A DNA stretch of 59,465 nt from Actinomadura soli (GTDB taxonomy: Bacteria; Actinomycetota; Actinomycetes; Streptosporangiales; Streptosporangiaceae). Location of the stretch: contig NZ_VCKW01000012.1 in NCBI RefSeq assembly GCF_005889715.1, positions 1 through 59,465 of the forward strand, written 5' to 3'. Under the pieces are notes generated by a model that saw only the letters and a program-made list of their open reading frames with translations, was not told the DNA's origin and made no database searches. Shown here in pieces: positions 24,911 through 33,106 of the stretch (positions are counted from its first letter, which is position 1; each line of letters starts with the position of its first letter). Made by a program: the position numbers and the translations under genes.

Positions 24911-25447
24911 CCGCGTTTTCCTTTCAACGACGTGGCGGACCGCCCACCGGCGGTCTCCCGGTCACTCGCCGCGCGTGGAAAGTGTTATCGCCCAGGGTTC
25001 TCCGCCGCCGGGTCGACATTTTTCCCGCCTCGGCTCAGGTGCGCGCTGATACCCCCGGGGCAGCGCCTTGAGAATCGGCCGCGTCGTCATTGAAAGCGGC
25101 GATCCCGATGTCAGCTCACGGCACATCGGATGCGGTCGTCCGGCGCGGTCGCGGTGGTGCGGCCACCGATCCGGACCAACGGCCCGCGCCCGCCTTTTGG
25201 ACGGTACCGCCGGCCAATCCCCATCCTCCCGACCGACCGGTCGGGCGTACAAGTACGATTGCAGGTGGGAGGGGGCGTGTCAACCCTTACCAGCATGATC
25301 CATTACCATTTGTGGTGTTGCCGCCCCGGGGGTGGTCCTCCTAAGATCCAAGATGTCGTTAGAGGAAATTCGGCGAACTCCCTCCCGGCGAATCGCGCTC
25401 GGTTCCGCCGGAGAAATGGGCAGGACGATGAGAAGGCCGGTGACCCC
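24911..25447. other. 537-base divergent intergenic region
   Basis: No convincing gene. It holds an inverted repeat GACCGCC-cacc-GGCGGTC (24938-24955) in the MFS leader, the operator at 25231-25247, and at 25428-25451 an eight-codon mini-frame (ATG...TGA, encoding MRRPVTP) that has its own AGGA box and overlaps the monooxygenase GTG, a possible coupling leader. Confidence 0.5.
25231..25247. promoter_or_regulatory. Operator copy 1: GACCGACCGGTCGGGCG
   Basis: Contains the perfect 12-bp palindrome CCGACCGGTCGG (25233-25244). An identical 17-base copy lies at 27904-27920 and a related one at 29385-29402. ACCGACC-type palindromes are commonly bound by TetR regulators of acyl-CoA metabolism. This copy sits between the MFS and monooxygenase genes. 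Confidence 0.6.
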
Positions 25448-26278
25448 GTGAAGTTCGGCATCTACACGCTATTGACCGCGGACGGCGTCCGGCCGGACGT
25501 CGTGGCCCGCGCGGCGGAGGAGCGCGGCTTCGACTCCCTCTTCATCGCCGAGCACTCGCACATTCCCGTCAAGCGCGAGACCCTCTGGCAGGGCCGCGCC
25601 GAGCTGCCGCACGCCTACTACCGCACCCTCGCCCCGTTCACGGCGCTCGCGGCGGCGTCGACGGCGACGTCCACCATCCTGCTCGGCACCGCCGTCGCGC
25701 TCCTCCCCCAGCGCGACCCGATCCACACCGCCAAGGAGGTCGCCACCCTCGATGTGCTCTCCGGCGGCCGCGCGCTCCTCGGCGTCGGCGTCGGCTGGAA
25801 CCGCGAGGAGATGCGCAACCACGGCACCGACCCGCGCACCCGGGGCGCCCGGCTCGACGAGCAGCTCGCCGCGATCAAGGCGATCTGGACCGAGGACGAG
25901 CCCGAGTTCCACGGCGAGCACGTCGACTTCGACCCGATCCACCTGTGGCCGAAACCCGTGCGGCGGCCGCACCCGCCGATCTACATCGGGGGCGAGAGCC
26001 CGGCGGCGCTCGCCCGGGTCGTCCGGCACGGGGACGGCTGGCTGCCGCGCGCCGCGACCCCGCCGGCCGAGATCCGGCGGGTCGCGGGCCTCTTCGCCGA
26101 GCGGGGCCGTCCGGGCGTTCCGATCACGCTCTGCGGCCTGGACGCCGACGCCCGCGCGGTCACCGAACTCGCCGGCGCGGGCGTGGAGCGGATCGGCCTC
26201 GCCCTCCCCACCACGCCGGAGGCCGAAGCCCTCCACGCCCTGGACGACCTCGCCGCGTTCGCCGACGACCTGCGCTAG
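25448..26278 (+). CDS. LLM-class flavin- or F420-dependent oxidoreductase
   Basis: 276 residues, luciferase-like barrel. The start KFGIYTLLTADGVRPD, AEHSHIPVKRETLWQG, TAVALLPQRDPIHTAKEVAT, GVGVGWNREEMRNHG and HLWPKPVRRPHPPIYIGGES are classic for F420-dependent LLM enzymes (TIGR03619-like). GTG at 25448 chosen because the family start follows immediately; GAAGG is 11 bases upstream. The gene converges on the amidase, with nine bases between stops. F420 use is inferred from similarity only. Confidence 0.9.
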   Translation: MKFGIYTLLTADGVRPDVVARAAEERGFDSLFIAEHSHIPVKRETLWQGRAELPHAYYRTLAPFTALAAASTATSTILLGTAVALLPQRDPIHTAKEVATLDVLSGGRALLGVGVGWNREEMRNHGTDPRTRGARLDEQLAAIKAIWTEDEPEFHGEHVDFDPIHLWPKPVRRPHPPIYIGGESPAALARVVRHGDGWLPRAATPPAEIRRVAGLFAERGRPGVPITLCGLDADARAVTELAGAGVERIGLALPTTPEAEALHALDDLAAFADDLR

Positions 26279-26287
26279 CACGACGGC

Positions 26288-27706
26288 TCAGGGGGCGGCG
26301 GCGGTCGTGCCGCGCGGGGAGCGGTCCGTCGCGGAGACCGCGCGCTCGACCGCGCGGGCCACGGCCAGGACCAGCGCCTCGGCGTGGCGCGGGCCCACGA
26401 TCTGCAGGCCGATCGGCAGCCCGGCGGCGGTGCGGCCGACCGGGACGCTGATCGCGGGCTGGTGGGTCATGTTGAACGGGTAGGTGAACGGCGTCCACTG
26501 GGCCCAGTCGCTCAGGCCGCTGCCCGGCGGCACGTCGTGCCCGGCCTCGAAGGCGGGGATCGGCACCGTCGGGGTGATCAGGACGTCGTGGCGGGTGTGG
26601 AACTCGCCCATCCGGACGGCGAGCGCCAGCCGCTCCGCCTCCGCGGCCAGGTAGTCGCCCGCGGAGTAGGTGAGGCCGCGCTCGATCACGTCGCGCAGCC
26701 CGGGGTCGACGTCCTCGGCGCGGGCGTCGAAGACGTCGAGCCACTTGGACGCGCCCGCGCACCACAGCACGTCGAACGCAGGAAGCGGATCGGGGAACCC
26801 GGGGTCGGCCGCTTCGACGCGCATCCCGGCGTCCTGGAGCGCCCGCGCTGCGGACGCGACGGCGGCGGCGATCTCGGGGTCGACGCGGACGAAGCCGAGG
26901 TCGGCGGAGAAGGCGGCGGACACCCCGCGGACGTCCCGGTCGACCGCCCGGCTGTAGGGGCCGTCGTGGAGCCCGAGATCGTAGGGGTCGCGGTGGTCGG
27001 GCGCCGCGAGGACGTCGAGGAGGCGCGCGACGTCGTCCACCGTGCGGGCGATGGGCCCGGCGTGCGCCAGCACGGCGAGCGAGCTGAGCGGGTACTGCGG
27101 GACGCGGCCGTGCGTGGGCTTGAACCCGACGACGCCGCAGAACGCGGCGGGGATGCGGATCGAGCCGCCGCCGTCGGTGCCGACCGACAGGGGGCCCATG
27201 CCGGTGGCGACCGCGACCGCGCTGCCCCCGCTGGAGCCGCCCGACGTGCGGGACGTGTCCCAGGGGTTGCGCGTGATCCCGGTGAGCGGGTTGTCGCAGA
27301 CGCCCTTCCACCCCATCTCCGGGGTGGTGGTCTTGCCGAGCAGGACCAGGCCGCCCTCGCGGAGGCGGGCGGCCACCGGGCTGTCGACGTCCCATGCCTG
27401 GGCGGGGTCGATGCGCCGCGAGCCGCGGAGCGTCGGCCAGCCGCGGGTGAGGAAGAGGTCCTTGATCGACATCGGTACGCCGTCTAGGGGGCCCAGCGGG
27501 GTCCCGTCGCGCCAGCGCCGCTCGGCGGCGCGGGCGGTCTCCAGCGCCTGCTCCGGATCGACCAGGGCGAAGGCGTTGACGTCGGCGTCGCGCTCCCGGA
27601 TCGCCTCCAGGGCCGCGGTCGCCGCCTCCACCGGGGAGAGCGTCCCGGCGGCATAGGCGGTGACGAGCCCGCCCGCGGTCGGAACATTGCTGAGATCGCC
27701 GGCCAT
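26288..27706 (-). CDS. Amidase signature family hydrolase
   Basis: 472 residues with complete triad Lys82 (SIKDL), cis-Ser158 (GGSSGG) and Ser182 (GTDGGGSIRIP). TRNPWDTSRTSGGSSGG and FGFKPTHGRVP-like signature segments are textbook. ATG at 27706 with AGGAGGACGG directly upstream. Transcribed leftward from the region holding operator copy 2, divergent from the carboxylase/reductase-like gene. Unlike the amidase at 12694 there is no small partner gene. Confidence 0.93.
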   Translation of the reverse strand: MAGDLSNVPTAGGLVTAYAAGTLSPVEAATAALEAIRERDADVNAFALVDPEQALETARAAERRWRDGTPLGPLDGVPMSIKDLFLTRGWPTLRGSRRIDPAQAWDVDSPVAARLREGGLVLLGKTTTPEMGWKGVCDNPLTGITRNPWDTSRTSGGSSGGSAVAVATGMGPLSVGTDGGGSIRIPAAFCGVVGFKPTHGRVPQYPLSSLAVLAHAGPIARTVDDVARLLDVLAAPDHRDPYDLGLHDGPYSRAVDRDVRGVSAAFSADLGFVRVDPEIAAAVASAARALQDAGMRVEAADPGFPDPLPAFDVLWCAGASKWLDVFDARAEDVDPGLRDVIERGLTYSAGDYLAAEAERLALAVRMGEFHTRHDVLITPTVPIPAFEAGHDVPPGSGLSDWAQWTPFTYPFNMTHQPAISVPVGRTAAGLPIGLQIVGPRHAEALVLAVARAVERAVSATDRSPRGTTAAAP

Positions 27707-28077
27707 CCGTCCTCCTGGGAATTCGAGTGACGATATCTATTCCGCTGCGGATGGCGGCGGAAAGCGCCGCAATGAGTCCGCCGCGGGACGACGATCAGTT
27801 GATCGATTGGTTCGGGGATGGCGTCCCGGCCGGCGTCGGCGGACCGGGCTTCTCGGTGCGAGGGCAGGTGTCCATGCAGCTCACGTGCCGGTTGATCGCT
27901 ATCGACCGACCGGTCGGGCGACTCCAGTTAACCTCGTCTTCGCGGGGCCGTCAACCCCCGGATTTCCGGGATTGACATTGCGCCGGAGATCGTAGTTCCA
28001 TCCGAAAAGGACGGGCGGCGGATCCCATTCCGCGCCGCACCGGCATACCACCGATCTTGAAATGCGAGGAACGGTTC
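27707..28077. other. 371-base divergent intergenic region
   Basis: No convincing gene. It contains operator copy 2 (27904-27920) and a TTGACA -35-like box at 27972-27977 pointing right; no good -10 can be assigned. The GAGGAA ribosome binding site of the next gene is at 28066-28071. Confidence 0.5.
27904..27920. promoter_or_regulatory. Operator copy 2: GACCGACCGGTCGGGCG
   Basis: Identical over 17 bases to the copy at 25231-25247. It sits between the amidase and the carboxylase/reductase-like gene, about 50 bases upstream of the TTGACA box. Confidence 0.6.
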
Positions 28078-29319
28078 GTGCCCATTGATTCGAGGATTCA
28101 GATCGGGGAGCCGCCGCCGCCCGGCACCCTCCCCCGGCAGATGTTCGCGCAGGTCGTCCGGCAGGACCGGTTCGGCGACCCCCTGGAGGCCTTCCGGATC
28201 GAGGAGGTGGCGGTGCCCGAGCCCGGCCCCGGCGAGGTGCTCGTCGCGGTGATGGCGGCGGGGATCAACTTCAACAACGTGTGGGCGGCGCGCGGGGTCC
28301 CGATCGACGTGATCGCGGAGCGCCGGCGCAAGGGCGAGCCCTGGGACTTCCACATCGGCGGCAGCGACGCGTCGGGCATCGTCCACGCGGTCGGCGGCGG
28401 CGTGGAGTCGGTCGCGCCCGGCGACCGCGTCGTGGTGCATCCCGGCCACTGGGCCCCGGACGACCCGTGGGTCCAGGCCGGGAACGACCCCATGCTCGCC
28501 CCCAGCGCCAAGATCTGGGGCTACAACACCAACTTCGGGTCGTTCGCCCAGTTCTGCCTGGCCCAGGAGCACCAGATCCTGCCGAAGGCGCCGCATCTGA
28601 CCTGGGCGGAGGCGGCGGCGCCGACCCTGGTCGGGACGACCGCGTACCGGATGCTGCTCGGCTGGGACGGCCACCGGCTGGAGCCCGGCGACCTCGTCCT
28701 CGTCTGGGGCGGCTCGGGCGGTCTCGGCACGCAGGCGATCCAGCTCGCGGCGGCGCACGGCGCCGATGCCGTGGCGGTCGTCTCCGATGACAAGCGCGGG
28801 GAGTACGCCGTCCGGTTCGGCGCGATCGGTTACCTCAACCGGGGCGACTTCTCCCACTGGGGCGTCCCGCCGCACTGGGAGGAGCCGTCGTACGGAGCGT
28901 GGCTGAAGGAGGCGCGGCGGTTCCGGAAGGCGCTCTCCGAGATCGCCGGGGGCCGCGCCCCCCGGATCGTGTTCGAGCATCCGGGCGAGGCCACCATCCC
29001 GACCAGCGCGTTCGTCTGCGCGCCCGGCGGCATGGTCGTGATCTGCGCGGGCACGTCGGGCTACTCGGCGATGGTCGACCTCCGCTACCAGTGGGTGCTG
29101 CAGAAGCGGCTGCAGGGCTCGCACGGGACGAACGACGAGCAGGCCCGCGCGTACAACGACCTGGTCCGCGCGAAGCGGATCGATCCCGCGCTGGGCGAGG
29201 TCGTCCCCTTCCACGAGATCGGACGCGCCCACCGCGACATGGCGAACGGGATCGAGGTCTTCGGGAACCGGGTCGCGCTCGTCGGCGCACCGGACGCCGA
29301 GGCGGGAGCGTCCGCCTGA
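28078..29319 (+). CDS. Crotonyl-CoA carboxylase/reductase-like enoyl-CoA reductase with altered CO2 pocket
   Basis: 413 residues, medium-chain dehydrogenase fold related to Ccr. NADPH-binding GGSGGLG (211-217), VLVWGGSGGLGTQA, IVFEHPGEAT and AGTSGYSAMVDLRYQW are Ccr-like. Of four residues known to hold CO2 in carboxylating family members (Asn81, Phe170, Glu171, His365), the Asn (INFNN, 64/66) and His (His349, GSHGTN) appear kept, but the Phe-Glu pair is Tyr149-Asn150 (WGYNTNFG). It may reduce an enoyl-CoA without, or with changed, carboxylation. GTG at 28078 has GAGGAA six bases upstream. Confidence 0.85.
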   Translation: MPIDSRIQIGEPPPPGTLPRQMFAQVVRQDRFGDPLEAFRIEEVAVPEPGPGEVLVAVMAAGINFNNVWAARGVPIDVIAERRRKGEPWDFHIGGSDASGIVHAVGGGVESVAPGDRVVVHPGHWAPDDPWVQAGNDPMLAPSAKIWGYNTNFGSFAQFCLAQEHQILPKAPHLTWAEAAAPTLVGTTAYRMLLGWDGHRLEPGDLVLVWGGSGGLGTQAIQLAAAHGADAVAVVSDDKRGEYAVRFGAIGYLNRGDFSHWGVPPHWEEPSYGAWLKEARRFRKALSEIAGGRAPRIVFEHPGEATIPTSAFVCAPGGMVVICAGTSGYSAMVDLRYQWVLQKRLQGSHGTNDEQARAYNDLVRAKRIDPALGEVVPFHEIGRAHRDMANGIEVFGNRVALVGAPDAEAGASA

Positions 29320-29349
29320 CAGCAGGGGCCCAGGGGTCTCGGCCGGGCG

Positions 29350-29402
29350 TTGACATCGGCCCGGGGGCATGGAAAAGTCGAAACCGACCGACTAGTCGGT
29401 CG
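29350..29402 (+). promoter_or_regulatory. Promoter with operator copy 3 (CGACCGACTAGTCGGTCG)
   Basis: TTGACA at 29350-29355, 17-base spacer, weak -10 AAAAGT at 29373-29378, and a perfect 18-bp palindrome at 29385-29402 that would cover the transcription start. It is related to operator copies 1 and 2 (GACCGAC-yr-GTCGG). It lies 19 bases before the first gene of the nine-gene operon, a layout expected for repression. Confidence 0.65.
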
Positions 29403-29421
29403 AATGGAGGGTGGACGGCGT

Positions 29422-30567
29422 ATGGACTTCAGCATCCCGGCCGAGCTCAGCATGTTCGTCGACTCGGTGCGCCGGTTCCGCGAGCGGGAACTGATGCCGC
29501 TGGAGCCGCGCTTCCTCACCGAGGGCAAGCTCTCCCCCGACGAGCGCCGCGAACTCCAGGAGAAGGCGAGGGACCAGGGGCTGTGGGCCCTGGACGTCCC
29601 GGAGGAGTACGGCGGCCAGGGCATGGGCACGCTCGCCGCCTGCCTGGTCGCCGAGGAGCTGTACAAGCATCCGGCGATGTTCGACTTCGGCGGCAGCCCC
29701 GAACCGGTCCTCTACGAGGGCGACGACGAGCAGAAGAAGCAGTACCTGTATCCGGTCATCGCGGGCGAGCGGCGCAGCTGCTACGCCTTCACCGAGCCCG
29801 GCACCGGCTCCGACTTCGCCCGCATCACCACGACGGCGGTGCGCAGCGGCGACGACTGGGTCATCAACGGCACGAAGATCTTCATCTCCGAGGTGGACCG
29901 GGCCGACTTCTGCATCCTGTTCGCCAGCACCGACCCGTCCGCCGGAAGCCGGGGCATCACCTGCTTCCTGGTCGACATGGGCACGCCCGGCTTCGACGCG
30001 TCCCGGCCGATCCCCACCATGGGCGACGACTGGGAGCCGTACGAGCTGTCGTTCCGCGACTGCGTCGTCCCGGACTCGGCCCGGCTCGGCCCGGTCGGCG
30101 GCGGCTGGGCGCTGGCGTCGGAGCAGCTCACCCACGGCCGCCTCAAGATCGCCGCCTACCAGCTCGGCATCGCGCAGCGGTGCATCGACATGGCCGTCGA
30201 GTGGGCGAAGCAGCGGGTGACCTGGGGCAAGCCCATCGCGACCCGGCAGGCCGTGCAGTGGATGCTGGCCGACTCCGCCGTCGAGCTGGACGCGGCCCGC
30301 TTCCTGGTCTACCGGGCCGCGTGGATGGCCGACGAGGGCGAGCCGATCCGCAACGAGGCGTTCATGGCCAAGCTCTACGCGACGGAGATGGCCCAGCGCG
30401 TCACCGACCGGTGCCTGCAGATCTTCGGCGGGCTCGGCTACAGCAAGGAGCTGCCGATCCAGAGCTTCTACCGGCAGGTGCGGGTGTGGCGGATCGGGCA
30501 CGGCTCGTCCGAGATCCACCGCTGGATGATCGCGCGTAACCTGCTCGGTCTGTCGTCACGGGACTGA
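29422..30567 (+). CDS. Acyl-CoA dehydrogenase
   Basis: 381 residues. YAFTEPGTGSDFARITTTA and WVINGTKIFISE form the FAD region; ALASEQLTHGRLKIAAYQLG, VTWGKPIATRQAVQWMLAD and the C-terminal GHGSSEIHRWMIARNLLG are as in long/branched-chain acyl-CoA dehydrogenases of the CaiA/FadE type. ATG at 29422 with GGAGGG upstream. First gene of the operon; makes the enoyl-CoA that the following hydratase genes would hydrate. Confidence 0.93.
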   Translation: MDFSIPAELSMFVDSVRRFRERELMPLEPRFLTEGKLSPDERRELQEKARDQGLWALDVPEEYGGQGMGTLAACLVAEELYKHPAMFDFGGSPEPVLYEGDDEQKKQYLYPVIAGERRSCYAFTEPGTGSDFARITTTAVRSGDDWVINGTKIFISEVDRADFCILFASTDPSAGSRGITCFLVDMGTPGFDASRPIPTMGDDWEPYELSFRDCVVPDSARLGPVGGGWALASEQLTHGRLKIAAYQLGIAQRCIDMAVEWAKQRVTWGKPIATRQAVQWMLADSAVELDAARFLVYRAAWMADEGEPIRNEAFMAKLYATEMAQRVTDRCLQIFGGLGYSKELPIQSFYRQVRVWRIGHGSSEIHRWMIARNLLGLSSRD

Positions 30568-30582
30568 GCGCCGGGAGCCGTC

Positions 30583-32160
30583 GTGGATCTGATCGGGAAC
30601 CGCACCCTCGCCGACCTGCTGACCGAGCGGGCCGACCGGCATCCGGACCGCGCCTGCCTCATCGTCGAGGACCGGTCGGGCACGGTCACGGAGTACACCT
30701 ACCGGGAGACGCTGGACGCCGTCCGCCGGACCGCCGGAGGGTTCGCGGCGCTGGGCGTCGGACGCGGCGACGCGGTCGTGTTCCAGCTCCGCAACTGCGC
30801 CGAGTTCGTCTTCGCGTGGTTCGGGCTGGCGTGGCTCGGGGCGGTCATGGTGCCGTCCAACACCGCGAACTCGGCCGCCGAGCTGACGTATCTGATCGAG
30901 CGTTCCGAGGCCGTGGGCGTCCTCACCGAGCCGGAACACCTCACGGTGTTCGCCGAGGTCCTGGCGGGCGCGCCCAAGGTCGGGCACCGGATCGTCGCGC
31001 GCGGCGGCGGCACGCCGGACGGGTTCGTCCCGTTCGCGGACGTGGCGTCCGGCCCGCCCGCCGACCCCGCCGAGGGCGTGGGCTCCGAGGACGTCGTGGA
31101 GATGCTGTTCACCTCGGGCACCACGGCCCGGCCCAAGGCCGTCATGATCACGCACGCGAACTGCCTGTGGGGCGGCGAGCGCGTCTCGCGCGGCGCCGCG
31201 CTGCACGGCGGCGACCGGCTGCTGACCGCGCTGCCGCTCTTCCACATCAACGCGCAGGAGATCACCTTCCTGGCGGCGCTGACCGTGGGCGGCACGGCCG
31301 TCCTGCTGGAGGAGTACCACGCCAGCGGCTTCTGGTCGCGGGTCCGGCACCACGGCGCGACCTCGGTGAGCCTGGTCGCGATGCAGGTGCGGACCATGCT
31401 GGCGCAGCCCCCGTCGCCGGACGACGCCGCGCACCGCGTCCACCGCGCCATCTATGCGATCAACGTCACCGGCCAGGAGAAGGAAGAGTTCGAGCGCCGC
31501 TTCGGCGTCGAGCTGATCAACGGCTACGGGCTGTCGGAGGGCGGCACGGTCGTCACGATGTCCCCGGTGTTCGGGGACCGGCGGTGGCCGTCCATCGGCC
31601 TGCCGAACTTCGACCGGCGGATCCGGATCGTGGACGAGGACGGGCGCGACCTCCCGGCGGGCGCGGTCGGCGAGATCCTCGTGTCCGGGGTGCCCGGCCG
31701 GACGCTGATGAAGGGCTACTTCAAGGACCCGGAGGCCACCGCCGCGACGGTCCGGGACGGCTGGCTGCACACCGGCGACCACGGCTACCTCGACGAGAAG
31801 GGCTACGTGTACTTCTTCGACCGGAAGAAGGACGTCATCAAGCGCGCGGGCGAGAACGTCTCCGCGAGCGAGGTGGAGTTCGCGCTGCTGGCGCATCCGT
31901 CGATCGCCGAGGCGGCGGTCGTCGCGGGCCACGACCCGGTGCGGGACGAGGAGGTCGTCGCGTTCGTCGTCCCCCGCTCGCCCGGTGAGCCGCCGTCCCG
32001 CGACGAGATCACCGAGCACTGCCGGACGCGTCTCGCGGGCTTCAAGGTGCCGACGCGGATCCAGGTCGTCCCCGAGCTGCCCAAGACCTCGATAGGCAAG
32101 GTGGAGAAGAAGCTGCTCAGGCGGCAGCTCTCGGAGCCGGCTCCGGGAGGTGGGCGATGA
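30583..32160 (+). CDS. AMP-forming acyl-CoA ligase (CaiC-like)
   Basis: 525 residues of the ANL superfamily. P-loop TSGTTARPK (177-185), GYGLSEGG, the hinge GWLHTGDHGYLD, DRKKDVIKRAGENVS and catalytic Lys in KTSIGKVEKK are all present. It converts a carboxylate to acyl-CoA with ATP. GTG start at 30583 after GGGAG. The stop overlaps the next gene (ATGA). Closest in look to crotonobetaine/carnitine-CoA ligases, but specificity is not predictable. Confidence 0.93.
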   Translation: MDLIGNRTLADLLTERADRHPDRACLIVEDRSGTVTEYTYRETLDAVRRTAGGFAALGVGRGDAVVFQLRNCAEFVFAWFGLAWLGAVMVPSNTANSAAELTYLIERSEAVGVLTEPEHLTVFAEVLAGAPKVGHRIVARGGGTPDGFVPFADVASGPPADPAEGVGSEDVVEMLFTSGTTARPKAVMITHANCLWGGERVSRGAALHGGDRLLTALPLFHINAQEITFLAALTVGGTAVLLEEYHASGFWSRVRHHGATSVSLVAMQVRTMLAQPPSPDDAAHRVHRAIYAINVTGQEKEEFERRFGVELINGYGLSEGGTVVTMSPVFGDRRWPSIGLPNFDRRIRIVDEDGRDLPAGAVGEILVSGVPGRTLMKGYFKDPEATAATVRDGWLHTGDHGYLDEKGYVYFFDRKKDVIKRAGENVSASEVEFALLAHPSIAEAAVVAGHDPVRDEEVVAFVVPRSPGEPPSRDEITEHCRTRLAGFKVPTRIQVVPELPKTSIGKVEKKLLRRQLSEPAPGGGR

Positions 32161-32669
32161 GCGCGCTGGACGAGGTGTGCGAGCGCGTGCGAAAGCAGGT
32201 CGGGACGGTCGTCCGCGACAGCCTCGGCCGCGTCTCCGCGACGGAGTTCCAGCGGTTCGCGGTCGCCGCGGGCGAGACCGACCCGGTGTACTTCGACGAC
32301 GCGGCGGCCCGCGCCGCCGGGCTTCCCGGCGCCGTCGCGCCGCCGCTGTTCCTCAGCAGCGTGCTCGGCTGGGGCGCGGGCCCGTCCGACGGCGAGCTGG
32401 GCGCCGACGGCACCGGCGACGAGACCGCCGGGCTTCCGCTGGCCGGGCTCCGGCTGATGGGCGCCGGTCAGGACCTCGACTTCCACAACCCCGTCTATGA
32501 CGGCGTGCGGGTCGTCCGCGAGACGTCGGTCGAGGACGTGGCGCTGAAGGACGGCCGCTCCGGCCCGTTCCTGGTCATCACGAGGCTGCGCCGGTTCCTG
32601 GACGAGTCGGGCACTCCCCTGCTGAGCTGCCGGGACAACCTCATCGCCCGCCCGGAGGCCGGCGAATGA
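32157..32669 (+). CDS. FAS1-like/MaoC N-terminal hot-dog dehydratase subunit
   Basis: 170 residues, single hot-dog domain of the MaoC_dehydrat_N type: FQRFAVAAGETDPVYFDDAA, PGAVAPPLFLSSVLGW and GQDLDFHNPVYDGVRVV. Such subunits lack the hydratase catalytic His/Asp pair and form a heterodimer with the next gene's product, as in HadA/HadB. Overlaps by ATGA on both sides. Confidence 0.88.
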   Translation: MSALDEVCERVRKQVGTVVRDSLGRVSATEFQRFAVAAGETDPVYFDDAAARAAGLPGAVAPPLFLSSVLGWGAGPSDGELGADGTGDETAGLPLAGLRLMGAGQDLDFHNPVYDGVRVVRETSVEDVALKDGRSGPFLVITRLRRFLDESGTPLLSCRDNLIARPEAGE

Positions 32670-33106
32670 CCTCACGGAACTTCGAGGACGTCGCCGTGGG
32701 CATGGAACTCGACCCGGTGACGATCCGCCCGACCGCGACGCAGCTGTTCCGGTTCAGCGCGGCGACCTGGAACGCGCACCGCATCCACTACGACGCCCGG
32801 TACGCGGCGTCCGAGGGGTACCCGGACGTGCTCGTCCAGTCCCACCTGCACGGCTGCTTCCTGCTGCGGACCGCGCTCGGCTGGGCGGGCCCGGCTGCGC
32901 GGCTGCGCTCGTTCGGCTGGCGCAACCGCGGCATCGCCGTGCCCGGCGACACGCTGACCTGCACCGGCACGGTCACCGCCTGCCGGGTGGACGGGTCAGG
33001 AGCCGGAATCGTCGAATGCGCCCTGGAGGAACGCAAGGACGACGGGACGCTCTGCGCCCCCGGAACCGCCGTCCTGGAACTCCCGAGAGAGGACGTCCGA
33101 CCATGA
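32666..33106 (+). CDS. MaoC-like hydratase subunit
   Basis: 146 residues, hot-dog fold. The hydratase motif is visible as FSAATWNAHRIHYDARYAAS followed by GYPDVLVQSHLHG; the WNxHRIHYD His is the likely catalytic residue. With the previous subunit it should hydrate an enoyl-CoA in the operon. ATGA overlaps with the genes on both sides. Confidence 0.9.
   Translation: MTSRNFEDVAVGMELDPVTIRPTATQLFRFSAATWNAHRIHYDARYAASEGYPDVLVQSHLHGCFLLRTALGWAGPAARLRSFGWRNRGIAVPGDTLTCTGTVTACRVDGSGAGIVECALEERKDDGTLCAPGTAVLELPREDVRP

Noticed and set aside
27727-27975. 82-codon plus-strand frame in the amidase/carboxylase gap
   Set aside because: No ribosome binding site of note and it overlies operator copy 2; no recognisable fold.
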